In this document: positions 13,393 to 19,007 of the stretch, one piece after another
How positions within the stretch are numbered: the first letter of the stretch is position 1
Layout: the number at the start of each line of letters is the position of its first letter
Source of the DNA: Betaproteobacteria bacterium
GTDB taxonomy: Bacteria > Pseudomonadota > Gammaproteobacteria > Burkholderiales > Burkholderiaceae_C
DNA length: 19,007 bases
Assembly (NCBI GenBank): GCA_025354965.1
Contig: JANXLW010000398.1
Span: 1-19,007, forward strand
Direction: 5' to 3'
Notes under the pieces: model-generated
What the model saw: only the letters and a program-made list of their open reading frames with translations
Told to the model about the DNA's origin: nothing
The model's database searches: none
Position numbers and translations under genes: made by a program

Positions 13393-16300
13393 ATGGCAGA
13401 TTCAGGCGCGACAGACAAAGACTCAGACGACTGGCTGGGCTACAGCGCTTATGCGGATGCCCTGTGGGCGCGCGTGGTGCGGGCGCTGGACAAAGACGCC
13501 GATGGCAAAAAGCCGCTGGGCGACGACCCGCTGGTGATCGGGATTTTTGGCGAATGGGGCGCTGGCAAGTCTGCCCTGCTCAAACTGATGTACCGCCGTG
13601 CCCAGGCGCAATCGGCGATTGACATCGCCAAACGGGTCTTGAACGCGGCAGACCAGTTGCCTTTGACGGTGACCGTGCCGGTGATGTTCCAACCCTGGAA
13701 GTATGAGCATGAGCCGCACCTGCATGTGCCCCTGGCCATTCACGTCGCCGATGCTCTGGATGAAGCCTGGAAAACTTTGCCGTCTGATTTTGAGAAGGTG
13801 AAAGTTTGGGTGAACGAGGTCGCTAAAACCGGCGAAGATACCACCGCAAAACTTGAAGCCGCCAAGGGTTGGATCAAGAAACTTGGTAATTTTTGGGACA
13901 GCACCATAGCGGTGGTGAAGTCTGATGCAGCCAAGGTGGTTGCGGGCACTCTGGACGTGATGGCGACGACAGTGGGTATTCCCCCTGTCTTGAGCATCGG
14001 CTTGAACAAAGCTCGCGAGCATCTCGGCGGCGGCGAAGCCGAAGCCGAAGCCGAAGCAACTCCTGCGGGCGACGAAGCCAACGCAGGAGACGCTGACAAA
14101 ACAAAAGACGCCAAAACCGCCAAGGAAGCCCCCAAGCCAGACCCCAAAACCACAGCGTTCGCCCACAGCAGCGACGGTCTGGCCTTCTACCGCATCCACA
14201 AACTCATGCACGCCATGACGCGGCCCAAGCTGGACGCCACGGTTTTGAAGGCGGCTGGCCTCAAAATTGGCAAAGGCATCGAGTTTGACTTGCGCATCAA
14301 CTTTGTGGTCTTTGTGGACGACCTGGACCGTTGCCTGCCCGAAAAGGCCGTTGAAACATTGGAGCTCATCAAGACCATGTTCAACATCGAGAGTTTCGCC
14401 TTCGTGCTGGCCCTGGACGACGAGGTGATCGAACGCGGCATCGGCCACCGCTACAAAGACTACCAGTTGGTCGGCAAAAAGCCTGAAATGCCGATCACCG
14501 GGTTTGAGTACCTGGAGAAAATCGTGCACGTGCCCTTCAGGTTGCCGGCCTTGACCAAGCCGCAAGCAGAAGAGTTTGTGCGCCAGTACGAAGCAGCGAT
14601 TGAGGCAAAACCAGAACTGCGTTGGTTTGATAGCCCGGCGGTTGTTGATCCTGCGATGGGTTCGGCTGATGCGGACAACAAAACCGCCAAACCCCGCAAA
14701 GGCAACCACCTGGGTGAAAGCGCCGCCAACTTTTTCGGTGAACCCGATCACCGGGCAGTGCAACAGGCCGACCTGCTGGCCTTGGCGCTTAGCAGTTTCG
14801 ATGTATTTGTGCCGCGCAAGCTCATTCGAATGGTGGAACTCATGCACCAGGTGGCTGCAATCGCCATTTTGAGGGCAAGCCCGCTGAGCCGAAATTCCAC
14901 GGGCGGCGCAGACATCCGTGTGGTGATGGCCCTGGTTTTGATTCAGCTTTTTCAGCCAGAATTGTTTCGCATCATGCGGCGCAGGCCAGAGTCGTTTCCG
15001 GCATTGCTGCGTGCTTTTGCAAAGCCGGCTGAGACATCTCAGGCGACTGAGCCTGAGCTGATGGATGCCAAGGTGTCAGACCCAGACCTTTGGCGATGGG
15101 CGGTCAAGCCCAATGTCACTTTTCCACCTGACCCGGAATTGCCGAGTGCGTCTGTGCCCATGCTTTGGAAGCCGAGCCCACAAGAAGCTATCTTCAGTTA
15201 TGCCGTACAACGGATTATTGAGGAGCACCCAACCAACTCTGCTGATCGCACCACCGCCCAGCACGTGCGCCTGCCCATGGTTGCGCAAATCGTCGAACAC
15301 CGTGCGGCTCAGCGTCACGTTTTTGACGTCCTCAAACTCTTGCAGGCCTTGGCAACGGCGATGGAAGCGACCCACTCCAGCCCACACCAGCTTGTCTTTG
15401 AGCCCTACCGAAGCCTTTTGGCCAAGGCTGAAACGCCTCAGGTGCTGGAGTCAAAAACGCCACCTGTGGCACGCGCAACGGCAAAACTTCTGGATACTCG
15501 CCCCAGGTTCGCCTTGCGCAACGTCAAAGCGTTGTTGGGTGATTTGTTGTCAGAAGACACCTCTGCCCAGGCCAATATGGCCAGCCGCCATGACTTCAGG
15601 CCCGGCCAGGTGTTGAATGACATATCAGCTTTGGAACTGGCTTCTGAGTTGACATCCATGGCGCAAGACCAAAACAGCCAATTGCGAGTGCTCAACGGTT
15701 TGCAATTTCTGGCACCCTATGTTTCACCCGAGGCAGGGACTGCGCTGTGGCAGGTTGTTAAAAACAGCGTGAATTTGCCGGCCGAACCCAACCTCAAACT
15801 CCGCGCCTTGTGGGGCGACGTTCGCTCCTTGTTGGGTTGCGATGACCGTTTTGACCTGCCGGATCGGCCCTACGTCATGAAAGAGCGGTTCGAGGGGCAT
15901 AACAGTGCAGATGAGCCGATTCCGGGTTTTGTGCGTGTACCGGCCGGCCAATTCACCATGGGCAGTAAAGCGGATAGCGACAACCAGCCGCGCCAACTAA
16001 ATATTGCAGAGCCTTTTTACATGCAGCGCACCTTGGTCACAGTGGATCAATATGATTTGTTTTTGCAAGGCTTGGGCTACGTAAGCGACGCATGGTGGGA
16101 CAAACAGGGCATTGAATGGCGCAATGGCAAATTAGACAGCAAAGTGCAAGACGAGGCTTTGAAAAAATGGCTGGATCGGCGCACTGTTGACTTGCGCACA
16201 GAGCCGATGGGCTGGGAAACGCAAAAAGCGTTTGGTGGCCGCCCTGTTCACGGGGTGACCTGGTTTGAGGCTCGTGCCTATGCACGGTGGCTGAATGAGC

Positions 16301-16785
16301 GGATGCGGTCACACATCACCGAAAGTGGTTTGGGGGCGCAGTATCAGGTCTTGCTGCCCACAGAGGTGCAATGGGAGCGTGCAGCGCGTGCCAGTTCACT
16401 GGGGGCCGCTGATGATCGCGTTTGGCCTTGGGGCGACGACGACGCACTTGCCGAAAACCAGGCGAATCTCGGTCAGAAGATTGGCAGTGTTTGCGCAGTG
16501 GGTTTGTACCCGCCCAACCCCATCGGCCTGTACGATATGGCGGGTAACGCTCGGGAATGGATGGACAACCTTTACCAGCCAAAGCAGGATGATTTTTCGC
16601 GAATAAAAAAAGACCAAGATTTGGTCAGCTTGGAATCAACAGCTAAATCAGATTCACCCGCGCTGCGCGGCGGTTCCTGGTTCAGCAGTTCTGACGACGC
16701 GCGGTGTTCGTGCCGGGGCGGGGTTCGCCCTGACGGCTGGGGCGACGGCGTTGGTTTTCGTGTGGTGTTGTCCCTGGCGAAATGA
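13393..16785 (+). CDS. DGR target: KAP P-loop NTPase fused to an FGE-sulfatase (C-type-lectin-like) variable domain
   Basis: A 1130-residue protein. Residues ~20-430 form a KAP-family NTPase: Walker A GEWGAGKS (53-60) and Walker B VVFVDDLDRC (D309, D310, D312), followed by the KAP-typical LPEKAVETLELIKTMF and FVLALDDEVIERGI. Between the two halves lies a charged linker (EAEAEAEA, then Lys/Asp/Ala-rich) where many KAP proteins carry membrane helices; none is evident here, nor a signal peptide, so the protein is probably cytosolic. A long helical region follows. Residues ~842-1130 are an FGE-sulfatase domain: FVRVPAGQFTMGS, HGVTWFEARAYARWL, LPTEVQWERAARAS, GLYDMAGNAREWMDN and LRGGSW. The last ~40 residues are the variable repeat, in which 14 residues differ from the template. 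ATG 13393 is preferred over GTG 13384 because AGGGGTGG sits 5 bases upstream. NTPase plus diversified lectin-like sensor suggests a recognition-signalling or conflict protein (inference). Confidence 0.93.
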   Translation: MADSGATDKDSDDWLGYSAYADALWARVVRALDKDADGKKPLGDDPLVIGIFGEWGAGKSALLKLMYRRAQAQSAIDIAKRVLNAADQLPLTVTVPVMFQPWKYEHEPHLHVPLAIHVADALDEAWKTLPSDFEKVKVWVNEVAKTGEDTTAKLEAAKGWIKKLGNFWDSTIAVVKSDAAKVVAGTLDVMATTVGIPPVLSIGLNKAREHLGGGEAEAEAEATPAGDEANAGDADKTKDAKTAKEAPKPDPKTTAFAHSSDGLAFYRIHKLMHAMTRPKLDATVLKAAGLKIGKGIEFDLRINFVVFVDDLDRCLPEKAVETLELIKTMFNIESFAFVLALDDEVIERGIGHRYKDYQLVGKKPEMPITGFEYLEKIVHVPFRLPALTKPQAEEFVRQYEAAIEAKPELRWFDSPAVVDPAMGSADADNKTAKPRKGNHLGESAANFFGEPDHRAVQQADLLALALSSFDVFVPRKLIRMVELMHQVAAIAILRASPLSRNSTGGADIRVVMALVLIQLFQPELFRIMRRRPESFPALLRAFAKPAETSQATEPELMDAKVSDPDLWRWAVKPNVTFPPDPELPSASVPMLWKPSPQEAIFSYAVQRIIEEHPTNSADRTTAQHVRLPMVAQIVEHRAAQRHVFDVLKLLQALATAMEATHSSPHQLVFEPYRSLLAKAETPQVLESKTPPVARATAKLLDTRPRFALRNVKALLGDLLSEDTSAQANMASRHDFRPGQVLNDISALELASELTSMAQDQNSQLRVLNGLQFLAPYVSPEAGTALWQVVKNSVNLPAEPNLKLRALWGDVRSLLGCDDRFDLPDRPYVMKERFEGHNSADEPIPGFVRVPAGQFTMGSKADSDNQPRQLNIAEPFYMQRTLVTVDQYDLFLQGLGYVSDAWWDKQGIEWRNGKLDSKVQDEALKKWLDRRTVDLRTEPMGWETQKAFGGRPVHGVTWFEARAYARWLNERMRSHITESGLGAQYQVLLPTEVQWERAARASSLGAADDRVWPWGDDDALAENQANLGQKIGSVCAVGLYPPNPIGLYDMAGNAREWMDNLYQPKQDDFSRIKKDQDLVSLESTAKSDSPALRGGSWFSSSDDARCSCRGGVRPDGWGDGVGFRVVLSLAK
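16657..16778 (+). repeat. DGR variable repeat (VR)
   Basis: A 122-base segment at the 3' end of the target gene, matching the template repeat at 18364-18485 (constant offset 1707). There are 98 identical bases and 24 mismatches, and every mismatch lies opposite an adenine of the template (19 A to G, 3 A to T, 2 A to C). In the stricter core (16661-16773) 20 of 26 template adenines are changed and no other base is. Invariant blocks at 16661-16680 and 16751-16773 frame the variable part; the latter, with the bases after it, is the expected initiation-of-mutagenic-homing site. It encodes LRGGSWFSSSDDARC and continues to GFRVVLS. Confidence 0.95.
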
Positions 16786-16853
16786 TATTTCTGAATTCTG
16801 GCTTCTGTGGTTATTTGGGTGTCTGGCCGTTTGGCTTTTTGAAGTTTTATTTT

Positions 16854-16866
16854 GGCGCGAAGCGCC
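16854..16866 (+). terminator. GC hairpin between the VR and the reverse transcriptase gene
   Basis: GGCGC-GAA-GCGCC forms a five-base-pair stem with a three-base loop, 75 bases past the VR. A T-rich run (16872-16877) begins after TCGAA. It may attenuate transcription between target and reverse transcriptase. Alternatively it may act as the structural element often found downstream of a DGR homing site, although it lies farther away than in the Bordetella phage system. Confidence 0.4.
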
Positions 16867-16890
16867 TCGAATTTTTTACCGTGGTGACTT

Positions 16891-17967
16891 GTGGCGAAAC
16901 AGTTTGATCGTCTTTTTGAGGAAATCACCAGTTTTGAAAACCTGTGGTCGGCCTTTAAAAGCGCTGCCAAAGGCAAGCGCAGCCAAGTAGAAGTAGCCGA
17001 CTTCGAGGTGAATGCCGATTGGCGAATTCTTGAAATTCAGGCCGCCCTCAAAAGCGGGCGCTGGCAACCAGGCCCCTACCGCAGCTTTGAGATCAATGAC
17101 CCCAAACGCCGCGTGGTCAGCGCCGCGCCGTTTGCTGACCGCGTGGTTCACCATGCCTTGGTGCGTGTGATTGAGCCGCTGTTTGAGCGCACCTTCATTG
17201 GCGACAGTTATGCCAATCGTATGGGCAAAGGCACCCACGCTGCATTGAACAAAGCCCAGGTTTGGGTACGAGATTACCCCTATGTGCTGCAGTGCGACTT
17301 GAAACAGTTTTTCCCCAGCGTCGACCACGTGGTGATGGCGAATGTCTTGACCCGCAAATTAGCCTGTATGCCCACGCTCGATTTGTGCAAGCGCATACTT
17401 GCCAGCGGCGTGGGGCTGCTGGATGCCGAATACGCTATGGTGCATTTTGACGACGACGATTTGTTCGCCGTGGCCCGCCCGCGGGGCTTGCCCATCGGCA
17501 ACTTGACGAGCCAATTTTGGGCCAATGTCTTGCTCAATGAGCTAGACCAGTTTGTTAAACGCGAACTCGGTTGCCACGCTTATTTGCGCTACGTGGACGA
17601 TTTTTTGTTGTTCTCCAAAAGCAAGGCCGAACTTTGGCAATGGAAAGCGGCCATTGTCAAAAAATTGTCACTGCTGCGCCTGACTTTGCATGAGCGCCGG
17701 GCCTGTGTGGCAACGACGGCTGGGGGTGTGCCGTTTTTGGGCCTTCGGCTGTTTGCCAATCATCGGCGGCTAAAAAGCCGCAATGCCTGGGCGTTTTCGC
17801 ACCGATTGCGCCTTGCCAAACTGGCGTTGGCAGCAGGTGATATCGACCGCGACAAATTCGATGCCAAGCTCAAAGGCTGGGTCGCCCACGCGGCGCACGC
17901 AGACACTTGGCGCTTGCGCGAAAAAATATTCAATCCCGTGGGCAGCGCAAGTTCCTTGTCAAAGTGA
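16891..17967 (+). CDS. DGR-type reverse transcriptase
   Basis: A 358-residue group-II-intron-like reverse transcriptase of the diversity-generating class. Motif A is QCDLKQFFPSVDH with catalytic D136; motif B is RGLPIGNLTSQFWAN (198-212), with the SQ ending typical of DGR enzymes; the catalytic box is YVDD (234-237, D236 and D237); GVPFLGLRLF follows. The early FADRVVHHALVRVIEPLFE and DSYANRMGKGTHAAL blocks are also characteristic. There is no maturase or endonuclease domain. It copies the template-repeat RNA into adenine-mutagenised cDNA that replaces the VR. The GTG at 16891 is the only start that fits; the ribosome-binding site is weak (GGTGA). It lies 105 bases after the target gene and 10 bases before avd. 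Confidence 0.95.
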   Translation: MAKQFDRLFEEITSFENLWSAFKSAAKGKRSQVEVADFEVNADWRILEIQAALKSGRWQPGPYRSFEINDPKRRVVSAAPFADRVVHHALVRVIEPLFERTFIGDSYANRMGKGTHAALNKAQVWVRDYPYVLQCDLKQFFPSVDHVVMANVLTRKLACMPTLDLCKRILASGVGLLDAEYAMVHFDDDDLFAVARPRGLPIGNLTSQFWANVLLNELDQFVKRELGCHAYLRYVDDFLLFSKSKAELWQWKAAIVKKLSLLRLTLHERRACVATTAGGVPFLGLRLFANHRRLKSRNAWAFSHRLRLAKLALAAGDIDRDKFDAKLKGWVAHAAHADTWRLREKIFNPVGSASSLSK

Positions 17968-17977
17968 CAATAGGGGT

Positions 17978-18337
17978 ATGCAAGAGTCGCCCTTGTTCGT
18001 CAAAGTTTATGACCTGTTGGTTTGGCTGATTCCATTGACCCTTAAGTTTCCCAGGGAGCACCGGTTTGCCACCACGCAACAAGTGCAATTTGCCGCGTTT
18101 GAGGTTCAGGCCCGCCTGATGGATGCTGGGCACGGTGTGGACACGATGATGTCCCTGCGCCGCGCAGATGCCTGCATGGCCCGCCTGCGGAGTCTGTTGC
18201 GCCTTTGCCTGGATTGGCGGTTGCTGACCCCGCGCCAGTTTGAACATGCCAGCGGGCGCCTGGTGGAAATAGGGCGGCTGCTGGGCGCATGGATTCGCAA
18301 CCTGGCGAAACAGCACGCCGTCGTTGCAAGCCCTTAA
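17978..18337 (+). CDS. avd: Avd-like accessory variability determinant (four-helix-bundle protein)
   Basis: A 119-residue, mostly helical protein resembling the Avd/four-helix-bundle family that binds the DGR reverse transcriptase and template RNA. Recognisable are KVYDLLVWLIPLTLKFPREH (9-28), matching the family's xLIPLxxKFPRxxRF start, and later helices rich in Leu and Arg (RLRSLLRLCLDWRLL, GRLVEIGRLLGAWIRNL). Its position directly after the reverse transcriptase and before the template repeat is the classic arrangement and supports the call. The ATG has AGGGG immediately in front, too close for ideal initiation, so translation may be coupled to the reverse transcriptase stop 10 bases upstream. 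Confidence 0.88.
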   Translation: MQESPLFVKVYDLLVWLIPLTLKFPREHRFATTQQVQFAAFEVQARLMDAGHGVDTMMSLRRADACMARLRSLLRLCLDWRLLTPRQFEHASGRLVEIGRLLGAWIRNLAKQHAVVASP

Positions 18338-18363
18338 AATCCGACGCGACGGACGCACCGACC

Positions 18364-18485
18364 CACACGCTGCGCGGCGGTTCCTGGATCAACAATTCAG
18401 ACAACGCGCGGTGTTCGTACCGGAACAGGAATCACCCTGACAACTGGAACAACAACATTGGTTTTCGTGTGGTGTTGTCCATAGC
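18364..18485 (+). repeat. DGR template repeat (TR)
   Basis: The 122-base donor copy for the VR at 16657-16778, starting 26 bases after the avd stop. It is rich in AAC/AAT codons (nine in the frame matching VR, reading WINNSDNARC and NRNHPDNWNNNIGF), the classic design that lets adenine mutagenesis reach many amino acids. All 24 differences from VR are at its adenines. The template is presumably transcribed as part of the DGR RNA and not translated; the open frame across it starts inside avd and lacks its own ribosome-binding site. Confidence 0.95.
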
Positions 18486-18650
18486 TTTTGGCCGCCGCCG
18501 GCATTGCCAGCCGTGTACCGCACGCTGGCCGGCGCGGCTGCCAGCCAGCGCGGTGTGTTCGTGCTCGCGAGGGGCGTTGTTGATTCAACCCACTCTGGGC
18601 GAATACAAACTGGCCCCGCGCCCTGCAAATCCGCACGGCGCGGGTGCTTC
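18481..18650 (+). ncRNA. Probable structured 3' part of the DGR template RNA
   Basis: Beyond the template repeat no gene is seen up to 18650, but the stretch is GC-rich and can fold: CGCTGGC (18523-18529) pairs with GCCAGCG (18544-18550), and several GCC/GGC blocks surround it. In the Bordetella phage DGR the RNA spacer beside the template is needed for cDNA priming by RT-Avd, so a comparable role here is plausible. The exact RNA ends cannot be read from sequence. The whole 18338-18838 interval holds no convincing protein gene. Confidence 0.4.
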
Positions 18651-18677
18651 ATAAGAATTCTCAATTGATTTGAAAAT

Positions 18678-18712
18678 CACTGTACTACCTAAAATTTTTA
18701 GGTAGTACAGTG
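18678..18712. repeat. Perfect 35-base AT-centred palindrome
   Basis: CACTGTACTACCTAAAA (18678-18694) and its exact reverse complement (18696-18712) flank a single central T. TTTGAAA (18669-18675) and TTTCAAA (18718-18724) extend the symmetry after a short mismatch. It lies between the DGR and a convergent transporter gene. A terminator is possible, but no T-tract follows on the plus strand; an operator or a mobile-element end are alternatives. A 29-codon frame starting with the GTG at 18710 resembles nothing known to me. Confidence 0.75.
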
Positions 18713-18838
18713 AAACATTTCAAAGAAATCTCCGCCGCTGCTTATGGCAACTTTTCCGTGCTGGGTCCAGCGGCTGCTGGCCAGAGACAGCGCGCGTGAA
18801 TGAGGCTCATCACCTGCGCAAGTGGCGGGCGAAAGGGG

Positions 18839-19007
18839 TCAGCATGGACGTGCCGCCCGCTGCCTCCTGAAATGCCACACCGCCAGCCCCAGCGCCGCCG
18901 TCTGCAACACCGCGCAAAAGTAAAACGGTGCACCAATGCGCCAGTCGCCTTGGGGGTAGTGCGACACCAGGCCTAAGAGCGGGGCGCCGACCAGTGGGGC
19001 CAACACC
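18839..19007 (-). CDS. MFS transporter, C-terminal end (partial, runs off the window)
   Basis: The minus-strand frame entering from the right edge gives VLAPLVGAPLLGLVSHYPQG, then DWRIGAPFYFCAVLQTAALG and a tail LAVWHFRRQRAARPC before TGA (18839-18841). The pattern of a loop, SHYPQGDWRIGAPF, a last hydrophobic helix (FYFCAVLQTAALGLAVW) and a basic tail is typical of the last two transmembrane helices of TetA-like MFS drug/proton antiporters in betaproteobacteria. The start and most of the protein lie outside the window, so the substrate is unknown. It converges on the DGR. Confidence 0.7.
   Translation of the reverse strand, partial: VLAPLVGAPLLGLVSHYPQGDWRIGAPFYFCAVLQTAALGLAVWHFRRQRAARPC

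Noticed and set aside
14035..14058. GAAGCC tandem copies considered as a CRISPR-like or VNTR array
   Set aside because: The units are contiguous six-base codon pairs inside a coding sequence, with no spacers; a simple coding microsatellite.
13423..14847. Long minus-strand open frame opposite the KAP domain
   Set aside because: The plus strand encodes clear Walker A/B motifs; the antisense translation has no family resemblance and is a GC-rich shadow frame.
18289..18654. Open reading frame across the template repeat (translation includes WINNSDNARC and GFRVVLS)
   Set aside because: It begins inside avd, has no ribosome-binding site and its similarity to the target protein is explained by TR/VR homology; the TR is a non-coding donor.
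18710..18799. Short GTG-started frame emerging from the 35-base palindrome
   Set aside because: Only 29 codons, no ribosome-binding site and no recognised family; mentioned with the palindrome but not called as a gene.
18742..18936. Minus-strand 64-codon frame near the right edge
   Set aside because: It overlaps the MFS C-terminus in another frame and is Arg/Cys-rich with no family resemblance.

Overview
The window reads like a chromosome segment of a betaproteobacterium, most likely a Burkholderiales/Comamonadaceae relative (Rhodoferax or Polaromonas type). This is inferred from the high GC content, several Bug/TctC-type periplasmic binding proteins, LeuC/LeuD-like and isocitrate-lyase-family catabolic genes, and a short repeat inside the hydrolase gene that resembles one I recall from Comamonadaceae. 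No rRNA, tRNA or CRISPR array was seen.

Region 1 (1-7279) is a divergent catabolic cluster. The minus arm has a LeuC-like hydratase large subunit (cut by the window edge), an isocitrate lyase/PEP mutase-family lyase and a Bug binding protein. The plus arm has a second lyase of the same family, a LeuC-like/LeuD-like hydratase pair, a YrdC-domain protein and a second Bug protein. The 131-base divergent spacer holds two facing promoters, each with an ATTGyATGCA palindrome on its -10 region. A lyase plus an aconitase-type hydratase plus carboxylate-binding proteins suggests uptake and cleavage of a (methyl-)substituted dicarboxylate. The substrate is not known.

Region 2 (7291-8053) is an insertion-sequence graveyard: an IS21-type end and a broken istA (in-frame TGA, 3' truncation) joined to an inverted remnant of an IS66-type orfA. 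It separates region 1 from what follows.

Region 3 (8194-13156) is a sugar-metabolism and housekeeping stretch. A PfkB-type fructokinase (minus) lies divergent from an RbsD/FucU mutarotase and a ROK repressor (plus) with a candidate operator between them. Then come a transaldolase-type fragment, an RsuA-family rRNA pseudouridine synthase and a convergent alpha/beta hydrolase that carries a repeat-derived insertion.

Region 4 (13365-18650) is the highlight: a complete diversity-generating retroelement (DGR). Its target is a 1130-residue protein with an N-terminal KAP-type P-loop NTPase and a C-terminal FGE-sulfatase (C-type-lectin-like) domain whose last ~40 residues are the variable repeat (VR). 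It is followed by a DGR-type reverse transcriptase, an Avd-like four-helix-bundle protein and the template repeat (TR). Over 122 aligned bases TR and VR differ at 24 positions, and every difference falls on an adenine of TR. The system would put a hypervariable ligand-binding surface on a signalling-type NTPase, which suggests a diversifying recognition or conflict (possibly anti-phage) protein. That role is inference.

Region 5 (18651-19007) holds a perfect 35-base palindrome of unknown role and the C-terminal end of a minus-strand MFS transporter that runs off the window.
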